Origin: Phytopythium helicoides
Lineage: Eukaryota > Oomycota > Peronosporomycetes > Pythiales > Pythiaceae
Direction of reading: 5' to 3'
DNA length: 64,000 bases
NCBI GenBank assembly: GCA_024867545.1
Contig: JANFNE010000007.1
Coordinates: forward strand, 496,001 to 560,000
Below the pieces are notes generated by a model. The model did no database searches, was not told where the DNA came from, and was given only the letters and a program-made list of their open reading frames with translations. The number at the start of each line of letters is the position of its first letter. Position 1 is the stretch's first letter. The translations under genes and the position numbers were made by a program. Below, in pieces: positions 11,597 through 21,499 of this stretch.

Positions 11597-11667
11597 TGCG
11601 CCGTCCGGGAATCGAACCCGGGGCATCTCGATGGCAACGAGATATTTTACCACTAAACCAACGGCGC
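11597..11667 (-). tRNA. tRNA-Gly(GCC), copy 17
   Basis: Same body; 401-bp unit with a small deletion in the GGATACGTGTAGG motif (reads GGATAAGG). Confidence 0.97.
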
Positions 11668-12002
11668 TTCATGTACACACACACAAACACAAACAACACT
11701 CATACCAACACAACAACAACAACACATACAAACCCCTTCGCCTCACACCCGTTTTCCACCGCATCGACCCATTTACACACTTTTAGACACACCCGTCTCA
11801 AAAAAACAACCACAAACACAACGAATCAAACAAACCAGATGGAGACGAAGACGAGTCGAGCGAGCGGACAGGAGAAAGGAAGAAGAAAAGAAGAAAAGAT
11901 AAAAAAAGATAAAAAGAAGAAAAGAAGAAAAGAGACGCAGAGACGAGGCAGAGAGGCGTGGATACGTGTAGGAAAAGAAGGCAAGAAAGAGGAAAAAGAG
12001 GA

Positions 12003-12073
12003 TGCGCCGTCCGGGAATCGAACCCGGGGCATCTCGATGGCAACGAGATATTTTACCACTAAACCAACGGCGC
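12003..12073 (-). tRNA. tRNA-Gly(GCC), copy 18
   Basis: Same body; first of eight consecutive 406-bp type-B intervals. Confidence 0.97.
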
Positions 12074-12408
12074 TTCATGTACACACACACAAACACAAAC
12101 AACACTCATACCAACACAACAACAACAACACATACAAACCCCTTCGCCTCACACCCGTTTTCCACCGCATCGACCCATTTACACACTTTTAGACACACCC
12201 GTCTCAAAAAAACAACCACAAACACAACGAATCAAACAAACCAGATGGAGACGAAGACGAGTCGAGCGAGCGGACAGGAGAAAGGAAGAAGAAAAGAAGA
12301 AAAGATAAAAAAAGATAAAAAGAAGAAAAGAAGAAAAGAGACGCAGAGACGAGGCAGAGAGGCGTGGATACGTGTAGGAAAAGAAGGCAAGAAAGAGGAA
12401 AAAGAGGA

Positions 12409-12479
12409 TGCGCCGTCCGGGAATCGAACCCGGGGCATCTCGATGGCAACGAGATATTTTACCACTAAACCAACGGCGC
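12409..12479 (-). tRNA. tRNA-Gly(GCC), copy 19
   Basis: Same body; 406-bp type-B unit. Confidence 0.97.
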
Positions 12480-12814
12480 TTCATGTACACACACACAAAC
12501 ACAAACAACACTCATACCAACACAACAACAACAACACATACAAACCCCTTCGCCTCACACCCGTTTTCCACCGCATCGACCCATTTACACACTTTTAGAC
12601 ACACCCGTCTCAAAAAAACAACCACAAACACAACGAATCAAACAAACCAGATGGAGACGAAGACGAGTCGAGCGAGCGGACAGGAGAAAGGAAGAAGAAA
12701 AGAAGAAAAGATAAAAAAAGATAAAAAGAAGAAAAGAAGAAAAGAGACGCAGAGACGAGGCAGAGAGGCGTGGATACGTGTAGGAAAAGAAGGCAAGAAA
12801 GAGGAAAAAGAGGA

Positions 12815-12885
12815 TGCGCCGTCCGGGAATCGAACCCGGGGCATCTCGATGGCAACGAGATATTTTACCACTAAACCAACGGCGC
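12815..12885 (-). tRNA. tRNA-Gly(GCC), copy 20
   Basis: Same body; 406-bp type-B unit. Confidence 0.97.
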
Positions 12886-13220
12886 TTCATGTACACACAC
12901 ACAAACACAAACAACACTCATACCAACACAACAACAACAACACATACAAACCCCTTCGCCTCACACCCGTTTTCCACCGCATCGACCCATTTACACACTT
13001 TTAGACACACCCGTCTCAAAAAAACAACCACAAACACAACGAATCAAACAAACCAGATGGAGACGAAGACGAGTCGAGCGAGCGGACAGGAGAAAGGAAG
13101 AAGAAAAGAAGAAAAGATAAAAAAAGATAAAAAGAAGAAAAGAAGAAAAGAGACGCAGAGACGAGGCAGAGAGGCGTGGATACGTGTAGGAAAAGAAGGC
13201 AAGAAAGAGGAAAAAGAGGA

Positions 13221-13291
13221 TGCGCCGTCCGGGAATCGAACCCGGGGCATCTCGATGGCAACGAGATATTTTACCACTAAACCAACGGCGC
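13221..13291 (-). tRNA. tRNA-Gly(GCC), copy 21
   Basis: Same body; 406-bp type-B unit. Confidence 0.97.
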
Positions 13292-13626
13292 TTCATGTAC
13301 ACACACACAAACACAAACAACACTCATACCAACACAACAACAACAACACATACAAACCCCTTCGCCTCACACCCGTTTTCCACCGCATCGACCCATTTAC
13401 ACACTTTTAGACACACCCGTCTCAAAAAAACAACCACAAACACAACGAATCAAACAAACCAGATGGAGACGAAGACGAGTCGAGCGAGCGGACAGGAGAA
13501 AGGAAGAAGAAAAGAAGAAAAGATAAAAAAAGATAAAAAGAAGAAAAGAAGAAAAGAGACGCAGAGACGAGGCAGAGAGGCGTGGATACGTGTAGGAAAA
13601 GAAGGCAAGAAAGAGGAAAAAGAGGA

Positions 13627-13697
13627 TGCGCCGTCCGGGAATCGAACCCGGGGCATCTCGATGGCAACGAGATATTTTACCACTAAACCAACGGCGC
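13627..13697 (-). tRNA. tRNA-Gly(GCC), copy 22
   Basis: Same body; 406-bp type-B unit. Confidence 0.97.
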
Positions 13698-14032
13698 TTC
13701 ATGTACACACACACAAACACAAACAACACTCATACCAACACAACAACAACAACACATACAAACCCCTTCGCCTCACACCCGTTTTCCACCGCATCGACCC
13801 ATTTACACACTTTTAGACACACCCGTCTCAAAAAAACAACCACAAACACAACGAATCAAACAAACCAGATGGAGACGAAGACGAGTCGAGCGAGCGGACA
13901 GGAGAAAGGAAGAAGAAAAGAAGAAAAGATAAAAAAAGATAAAAAGAAGAAAAGAAGAAAAGAGACGCAGAGACGAGGCAGAGAGGCGTGGATACGTGTA
14001 GGAAAAGAAGGCAAGAAAGAGGAAAAAGAGGA

Positions 14033-14103
14033 TGCGCCGTCCGGGAATCGAACCCGGGGCATCTCGATGGCAACGAGATATTTTACCACTAAACCAACGG
14101 CGC
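14033..14103 (-). tRNA. tRNA-Gly(GCC), copy 23
   Basis: Same body; 406-bp type-B unit. Confidence 0.97.
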
Positions 14104-14438
14104 TTCATGTACACACACACAAACACAAACAACACTCATACCAACACAACAACAACAACACATACAAACCCCTTCGCCTCACACCCGTTTTCCACCGCAT
14201 CGACCCATTTACACACTTTTAGACACACCCGTCTCAAAAAAACAACCACAAACACAACGAATCAAACAAACCAGATGGAGACGAAGACGAGTCGAGCGAG
14301 CGGACAGGAGAAAGGAAGAAGAAAAGAAGAAAAGATAAAAAAAGATAAAAAGAAGAAAAGAAGAAAAGAGACGCAGAGACGAGGCAGAGAGGCGTGGATA
14401 CGTGTAGGAAAAGAAGGCAAGAAAGAGGAAAAAGAGGA

Positions 14439-14509
14439 TGCGCCGTCCGGGAATCGAACCCGGGGCATCTCGATGGCAACGAGATATTTTACCACTAAAC
14501 CAACGGCGC
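14439..14509 (-). tRNA. tRNA-Gly(GCC), copy 24
   Basis: Same body; 406-bp type-B unit. Confidence 0.97.
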
Positions 14510-14844
14510 TTCATGTACACACACACAAACACAAACAACACTCATACCAACACAACAACAACAACACATACAAACCCCTTCGCCTCACACCCGTTTTCCA
14601 CCGCATCGACCCATTTACACACTTTTAGACACACCCGTCTCAAAAAAACAACCACAAACACAACGAATCAAACAAACCAGATGGAGACGAAGACGAGTCG
14701 AGCGAGCGGACAGGAGAAAGGAAGAAGAAAAGAAGAAAAGATAAAAAAAGATAAAAAGAAGAAAAGAAGAAAAGAGACGCAGAGACGAGGCAGAGAGGCG
14801 TGGATACGTGTAGGAAAAGAAGGCAAGAAAGAGGAAAAAGAGGA

Positions 14845-14915
14845 TGCGCCGTCCGGGAATCGAACCCGGGGCATCTCGATGGCAACGAGATATTTTACCA
14901 CTAAACCAACGGCGC
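14845..14915 (-). tRNA. tRNA-Gly(GCC), copy 25
   Basis: Same body; last 406-bp unit. Its 5' flank changes from type B to type A near 14,968, inside a CAACAACAACACCACAC stretch. Confidence 0.97.
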
Positions 14916-15228
14916 TTCATGTACACACACACAAACACAAACAACACTCATACCAACACAACAACAACACCACACAAACCCGCTCCCATCACACCCGCTT
15001 TACACCGCATCCACCCATTTACACACTTTCACACACACACGTCTCAAAACACAACCACAACACACAACGAATCAATCCAACCAGATGCAGACGAGCCGAG
15101 CGAGCGGACAGGAGATAGGAAGAAGAAAAGAGTGTCGAGGCGCAGAGACGCAGAGACGCATGCAGACAGAGACGAGGCAGAGAGGTGTGGCTATGTGTCG
15201 TAACAGAAGTCAATAAAGAGAGAAAGGA

Positions 15229-15303
15229 GGAAAAAGAGGAAAAAGAGGAAAAAGAGGAAAAAGAGGAAAAAGAGGAAAAAGAGGAAAAAGAGGAAAAAGA
15301 GGA
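15229..15303 (-). repeat. 9-bp minisatellite, 8 units, 3' of tRNA copy 26
   Basis: Longest version of the AAAAAGAGG repeat in the array, eight units, beside the rightmost tRNA copy. Confidence 0.85.
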
Positions 15304-15374
15304 TGCGCCGTCCGGGAATCGAACCCGGGGCATCTCGATGGCAACGAGATATTTTACCACTAAACCAACGGCGC
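15304..15374 (-). tRNA. tRNA-Gly(GCC), copy 26
   Basis: Same body; rightmost copy, type-A flanks, eight terminator 9-mers; 459-bp interval to copy 25. The array ends about 64 bp beyond it. Confidence 0.97.
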
Positions 15375-15438
15375 TTCATGTACTGACACACAAACACCAA
15401 CCACACTCATACCAACACAATCACACACACCACACAAA

Positions 15439-16227
15439 TCGATTTGCTTCAGACGGATCTGACTACAATTCTGACATACAAGCTTAATTAGTTGAAAGTG
15501 TCAATGCAGTCGGTCATATGTATGTAAGAAGCCAGAATTTGTTTTTGCGTCGAGGATGTATGTAATGGCCATTGATACAGTTACCATAGCCGTCCAGCCA
15601 CCTTGAATCCGCCACAACGACCTGGAAGTAGGCTTCAGAATGCTCTCAAACAGCTAATTTCTATTTCAATGCTCATGTCAGTGATTGCTTCGATAATATC
15701 TAACCGATTGGATTGTCAACACTGTCAACCACAGGATTAGATGCTCATTGGATAAGCACATAGTGTTATCAAGTGCTCGACGCAGGCATCCACGGTGTGT
15801 GTGCCAACGTGTCACCCTTGGAATCGACCGGGCTCGGAAGTTCTTGATGAACTTGTCCTCCTTCATGTTAACTTGAGTTTTCTTGAATCTAGCCAATACA
15901 GCACTTCGTGGCTTCGCAAATACTGGGATGTTGTAACAATAACAAAGCGCCATCACGCATACTCTTGCTTGCAGATGCCCATCACCAAGAGATGACACGT
16001 GCTAAATTGAGCAGGTGTGTGTCACTAACGAAATTTAGATTGAGCAACCTGGAGTCGCCACTGGTACATCGGTAGAGCACAGTTTTCGGGGTCGTTCGCT
16101 CCGCTCAATGCACAAAACACAGTCACTGGCCCGCCAGGATCAACCTGAATCCCTAGCGCCGGCCCAAGACTTATTTATTCACTCACACTCAGCAGTCTTT
16201 CACTTCCTTAACCCGCTCTCACACAGG
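15439..16227. other. intergenic region right of the tRNA array
   Basis: About 790 bp without a convincing gene. Open frames near 15,680-16,000 on both strands lack family features or plausible composition. No further tRNA with a complete T arm was found. Confidence 0.35.
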
Positions 16228-16640
16228 ATGTCGCGGTCGCTACTCACAGCTCGACACCGCCCCGCCAAATCAGACCGCTACGACCGCTACTTCAAGCTCG
16301 ACGCCGCTTTACCAGACCTTGAGTCGACAGCAAGCTCTCCAGCTTGCCGCCTAGCCGCTCTTCTGCGACTCAGATGCTCCCGCCCGCGCAGATTCTCGGC
16401 TAGGCGGATGCTCAGCTGGCGGTCCGGTTCTGCGGACGGCGCTCTCGCGCGCACCGTCTTCCAGTGTTCTACGTCTTGATCGGCAGGTCATTCCTCCCAC
16501 TCGCCCAGTGCGATCCATATTGGCTTCGCAATTCCCGGCTATGCGACACCTTGATGTGGGACCACTGAAGACGACCACAACGCAGCCGTCGTCGATGATC
16601 TTATTCCGCCTTTTCCCGTACCGTAGATTCATGGCTCGCT
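16228..16640 (+). pseudogene. possible decayed or short unidentified coding region
   Basis: A frame opening with ATG at 16228 gives an 83-aa Arg/Ser-rich product. A second frame over the same span reads Thr/Ser-rich, then Leu/Pro-rich sequence through to about 16,640, broken by one TAG near 16,351 and with no ATG of its own. GC content is higher than in the flanks, suggesting present or past coding use. No domain was recognised. It may be a gene remnant or an exon of an unresolved gene. Low confidence. Confidence 0.2.
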
Positions 16641-17709
16641 GCGTTTGTTGTCGTTCTTGATCCTCGCTGCTGGTTGTCGCTCGTCCATGTTCTTCTTTTT
16701 GGAGAGCTGCGCCACAAGTGTGGGATTCTCACGGCTGTTTGCTTCAGAATTTCATAATGAATTAACAATTAGAACATCTCACTCTTCTTGTTTTGCCCCT
16801 TCCAGCATGTGAAACATGATTGCCGATCTGCATCGCAGTGGGCTTTGAAAATACCATACCCACCAAAAAAAGTAGCTCAATATTCTCAAAACGAACCAAA
16901 CATTTAACAAATATGAATATACAATAAAATAAAGTATTTTGTTTATTTCTCAACGTAGGTACCGTAAAGAAACAGTGTACAGTAGCTGGGACTATTGACA
17001 GCGACATGCAATGCCGCGAAAGAAAGCGTAGGGAGACGTACTCTGTGACGGTCACAGAGGAAGTTTCGGCTGGGCTAAGTTAATCCCCCATCGAAACAAT
17101 TTCTGCCCACCATACCCTGTTGCGGGTAGCTTGAATACTAAAGCTAGCGCTTGACATGTGAAACATCGAGATTTCCGAGTTTAGATTCTACATTTGAAAC
17201 CCGAAAAAAGTTACTCTCCCGAGAATAAAACAAGCTCAAGAAAATCTCTAGAGCTGCCGCCTTGAACTGTTCTTATACTAGCACAAATAATAACCCACAA
17301 CGTAAAATATTTCTTTGCTAATATACCAAACGCTTGCAGTATTTTATGAAAGTTTTGTCATTAGTGGATTGCCTGGATATTTAGCAACCTAGAAAACGCA
17401 CTCATCTAAAGACATTCGCCACCGGAACATATCGCGGCCTTCATGCTTCCTCCAAATAGGTTTCGATTTGCTAGATTTGTTTTGATTTTAAACGCGTAAT
17501 ATTCCAGTAAGTAGTAAATATGCGTTTGCCTTTGAAGAGGATAAAGGGACGAATAAATTCTATTAAATCTGTTCCATGAATAGCAGCAAGGTTGAGGTTT
17601 CTCAGGGCTTATATTTTGAGTTTGCATGGTGAAATGAGTAAATTGACTAGCCAAAATTTTGCCTTTTTTTAACAACCAGCAATCATAATCGACATTTTTA
17701 GAGAAATCA
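16641..17709. other. AT-rich gene-free stretch
   Basis: About 1.07 kb, clearly AT-richer than the rest of the window, with only short unconvincing frames. No RNA gene, repeat or mobile element was recognised. Confidence 0.4.
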
Positions 17710-19787
17710 TTACATCCAACTTGATCCAGATCTCACTCGCTCGACTAACTCTTGTTTTGATGACAGCGAGGTAGGAGTGGAAGTGTCCTTGAGAAAACAC
17801 TGTGAGCCGACCTCTCCAGGGAGTAAACAACAACAACTAACGCACTGTGTGTGGAGCTGCCGCTGACGAGTCATAGTAGGGACCAGAAACATCCCAGCAC
17901 CACTTCTTCCAGACTTGGTTCTCTGACTGCTTTTCTTGCCTATCATCGGAAGGCAAGGGACGCACACGAGCTTGCCATCGATTTTGCTGCTACTGGAAAC
18001 TGCAAACTAGAAAACTCGCGGGCAGCTTTCAGCTGTTGCTTTGTCATTGGGATAGAATCACCTGCAAATGGATTGCAAACTCGGGGCTCAATGGGGTTGC
18101 TTGACGCTAGACCTAGTGCAGCAATTCGGTGTGAATGGTCTTGAACTATTGACACCAGAGGCGTGGTGTTGCCTAAAGGTGCAACTACTCGATCCGGGAC
18201 GAATGCACGAGGGCCGTTGCGAGGTGGCTGAGCTGAAAGAGTCCTAATTGCAGCCGAGCACACTGTACATCCCATTCCCACGGTCAGAACTAGCAACAGC
18301 GATCGTTCACGATAGAATTACCAGGCTCATTCTCCCTCAAAGCCGACCGAAGTGACGCTATCGTCAACGTCTGGTCACACTGTTCGTGCTTTGCCTCAAA
18401 CTCAATCCTCCCGAGAACAAACGCTAATGTATCATACGCGACTACGCGGAGTTCTTGAGGCATCAACAATCAGCTTCCATAGACACACCATGTCAATTGG
18501 CAAAGTAGTTGGACACTCACGGTTTGTCGATGCGGCTGCTTCTATCTCACTGCGCTCAGCTGAACTCTCTCGAGCGAAATCCGCACGGGATAGTGCCAGC
18601 ACATTTACAGTTGTGAGCGCTCGAACAGTGACGGGCTCTGGAATTCCAAGTGTCAGCGAAATCTCTCCAACTGAAGACTTTGGACCTAGCGACGCAACAG
18701 GTAGCTCTTGATCATCAATAAGCTTAAAACAATGTTCCCGCAGAGTGCGTTCCTATCTTGCACCATGATCTTTCAGCAAATTGCATCAACGAATAGCACG
18801 CAATCTTCGCACCATTGCAGTTGTTCGAGCTGGTAAAGGAGAGGGCGTCGGTGTCTGTGAGTGTCTTGATATGGATGCTCGACACTCTCCTTGAACGACC
18901 AGATAAAGCGCGTCTGATTGCTGACCTTCGATTGCCAGGCATGCCCCAGGCTCGAAGGTCATGCATCGCAAGCACCCAGCAAAGTGTTCCAACCCGAATG
19001 CTTTGGCCCAACTATCCCTTTCGACTCGATCGACAACCCGAGAGATCGTCTCAATAACGTCTGTAGACTGGAGCATTAGAAAATCGGCTGGCCCCAAAAC
19101 GACAACCTTGGAGGTCAAGTTAGAATCTCTAACAACTGGTTTCGCACCGAGGCAAAAAAAGGGCCAATACCTTACTGTAGTGCTGCGGAGAGCTTTGAAG
19201 CGTCTTCTCTCGCTTCAATGATCGCCACTTGGCTGCAGAAGGAGCCCCATACTGTATATCTTCATCGGCAGAAGTACCAAAGCGAGCTGGGAGTGACAAA
19301 TTTCCAACTACAGCTCCTTCCTCAAACTTTAAAAACGGAGCCAGCGCTCGATCGATTGGGTGCGCTTCAGCTCGACCATGGATCAGGATGCAGCATTTCG
19401 TCGCTTCTACTGAAGACAGGCAGATTATCTGCTCCTCATCTTTGCGAACGCTGTAGAGTTTCATTCGCCCAGCAACTTCCGTGCTAAGCATGGGCATTGT
19501 CAGAACAGTTGGTACCCATCAACAATAGGGAACTCGCACCGTTCATGCGCGGAGAGTGCCATCCACCACGATTGGCTCTTCATTGTAGTCTCTCGTTCAA
19601 GGTACTCGATGATGAATTCTGATTCGTCTCTCGAGAACTCAAGCTGGCGCAGATACAGCTTCCTAAGGCGAAATCGAGCGCCAATTTTCTTGGTCGGGGC
19701 TTTGGTGACCAACTTTGTCCAGTCTGGCGCCGAAGAAGATGCCGAGAGACGCTGCACCGTTGATATGACTCGCTTTAGTAGGCACAA
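17710..19787 (-). CDS. cyclic nucleotide-binding-domain protein
   Basis: Seven exons assemble in one frame: about 19540-19787, 19171-19483, 18813-19106, 18521-18752, 18322-18453, 18062-18232 and 17710-17999. Introns are 56, 64, 60, 67, 89 and 62 nt. Two regions resemble the cAMP/cGMP-binding beta-barrel. The first is in exon 2 (Glu-Glu, then FEEGAVVGNLSLPARFG). The second spans exons 3-4 (CMTFEPGACLAIEGQQSDA, LYLVVQGE, then SSVGEISLTLGIPEP, RALTTVNVLALSRADF). The latter has the classic order of IxxGxxxDxxYxVxxG, a VGE element and a variable-residue-rich end, but the phosphate-binding Arg is not obvious. The C-terminus is Ser/Lys-rich. No kinase or channel domain was seen. The true start codon was not found; the 5' exon opens without an ATG, so an upstream exon is likely. 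Ligand binding is inference. Confidence 0.75.
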
Positions 19788-19999
19788 TCTGCTGAGCCAG
19801 AGTGAAGCAGCACAAACATTACCCGAGTCGTCATGGGAGCCGCCAAAGCGTCAGGGTGAAGTTGCGATTCAAGACGTGGTTGCTCAAGAAGGCCACACTC
19901 AAGATCTGTTCAAGTAATGATGGTTATTTTTGGAGAGACAAAAGAATCTATGACTCAGGCTTTTGCATGTTTTGCCTAAATCCACAGCTGCCAAGCGAC

Positions 20000-21413
20000 T
20001 CAGTAAGGTGGCAAATCTTCTAGCAGGTCCAACTCCCAGACCTTGACGCGTTTATCGTACGACGCCGTCACCACAATCTGTGATCTACCAAGCCCGGAAG
20101 ATCCCGCAAGATCGCGAACCAGAGCTTCGTGTGCCGCAATGGTCTCGACAACGCGCTCCGATGCAACTGACCACACGAAAATGGAGCCGCTGTCCTCCGT
20201 GTTGGAGATGACGTACTTCTCGGATGAGTGCCAGATCGCGCGGGGCTGACTGTACGGCCCTGCTTTATGCCCGTAAAAGTTGCGAAGTACCGTGTTCGAT
20301 CTCAACTGGTCCACTCAACGTTAGTTCGAGACACCGCAATACAATCCCAGGCAATTCGACACAAAACGCACCGCAAATATGAACAGGCGGTTGGTGTCGG
20401 TTGCAGCCAGCAGATACTTGTTGCTCGGAGAGAGGCGGAGATCCATGATGGTATACGATACGTGCTCGATGCCATCCTTGTTCATGTTGACTCTGATAGA
20501 AGCGCAAAGTCAATTAGCGACCCAATCTCGAATCTCTTAAATGGGACCAGATCACAGCACCTCTCCTTCTCGAGGGTAGAGCAGTCCACGTAGTGAATGT
20601 AGCAGTCGTCTCGCACAGAGATGACAAGGGTCTCTTGCCCGTAGGGGGCGAGGGCCCTGTGCCCTCGCTCACCTCGACCGCTGGAGCAAACACGAGCGCC
20701 TCGACAGTCCCGTTGAAGTAGAAGGTCTTGAGCTTGGTGCACACCTCGTCCTCGTCGAGCTCCCCGGTGGCCCCAGGCGTTGCGCACTTGTAGATGTTGA
20801 CCGTTTTGTCGCTGGAGCCGGTGGCGAACAGCCTGCCGGAGGGGCTCCAGGCCACCCGCAGCGTTCCGTGGCGCGTGTGGTCCCTGAAGCTGCGCAGCTC
20901 GTCGATCCTCCAGGCGCCGTCCTCCTCCACGAGCCTGTAGAGCCCGTGGGTCGCGTCCATGCAGCCGACGACGACCAAGGTCGGCGCTGCGCGCGTTCGG
21001 GCAGAAGGCGATGGAGAGCACTGGCGCGCTGAGCTGTCGGCCGGCGAGCTTCCGGCGCTGGCGCCAGTCCAGCAGGCTGACGCTCTTGTCCACGCCGCCC
21101 GAGAGCGCCAGCTGCGCGCGCGTCGGGTGCAGCGCCGCGCTCAGCAGGTTTCCGAACGCGTGCAGGCCCCTCGAGCGCCGCCAGCTCGCGCGCGCGCAGC
21201 CCCGCGGCGGGCAGCCAGCAGCTCGTCCGGCACCTGCAGCAGCTCGGCGGCGGCCGGCGGCTCGGGCCCGCGCCGCTCCAGCGCCGCCAGCCGCTCCGTC
21301 AGCGCGTGGTTCGCGTCCGCCAGCAGCTCGTTCTCCTCCTCCAGCGCCGCGTAGCGCGCCTCCAGCCGCGCCAGCGCCGCCCGCAGGCGCTCGTTCTCGG
21401 CATCCAGCTCCAT
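20000..21413 (-). CDS. WD40-repeat protein with N-terminal coiled coil
   Basis: The start at 21413 opens a Glu/Leu/Ala-rich coiled coil of about 50 residues, followed by WD40-type blades such as SGGVDKSVSLLDW, FATGSSDKTVNIYKC, SGSIFVWSV and VTASYDKRVKVWELDL. Exons: 20673-21413, 20561-20631, 20372-20492 and 20000-20305, with introns of 41, 68 and 66 nt. The first exon is not open throughout. The frame slips near 21,200, 21,170 and 20,975, each repaired by dropping one base from a homopolymer (GGGG, GGGG, TT). No GT-AG intron explains these slips. The protein is probably a scaffold of about 430 residues. The subfamily was not identified. It starts 86 bp downstream of the next minus-strand gene. 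Confidence 0.8.
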
Positions 21414-21499
21414 CGACCAGACCACCTCCACGGGTGGATCCGCGCCCGCCTGGAATCAATTATTGGTTACCGCATTGACCAGGTTGAAGCGCGCGCGCG

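Larger units (their letters stand above)
4735..15438 (-). repeat. tandem array of 26 tRNA-Gly(GCC) units, about 10.7 kb
   Basis: Direct tandem repeat in which each unit holds one 71-nt tRNA-Gly gene plus a spacer. Start-to-start distances run 388-469 bp, and 12 of the 25 intervals are exactly 406 bp. All copies point the same way. Two spacer types occur. Type A has the motif CTATGTGTCGTAACAG, and type B has purine-rich GAAAAGATAAAA tracts and GGATACGTGTAGG. Both outer edges are type A; the bulk is type B, with one A block at about 7,385-7,845. On the tRNA strand the spacers are T/C-rich 3' of each gene and TG-rich 5' of it. The left edge is homologous from about 4,735 and the right edge stops at about 15,438, each part-way through a unit. 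Confidence 0.95.

Noticed and set aside
4735..15438. Regularly spaced direct repeats resembling a CRISPR array.
   Set aside because: The repeated core is a 71-nt tRNA in a unit of about 406 bp, spacers are repeated too, and no cas genes or prokaryotic context exist.
4866..15487. Dozens of long open frames on both strands across the array, with recurring phrases such as RRPGIEPGASRWQ and VAIEMPRVRFPDG.
   Set aside because: They are translations of the tRNA-Gly body and its spacer in both directions; they repeat with the array and have no independent support. Such 'proteins' are a known annotation artefact of tRNA genes.
16060..16110. tRNA-like string (ATCGGTAGAGCA) near 16,075.
   Set aside because: It resembles a D arm, but no B box/T arm or matching acceptor stem follows.
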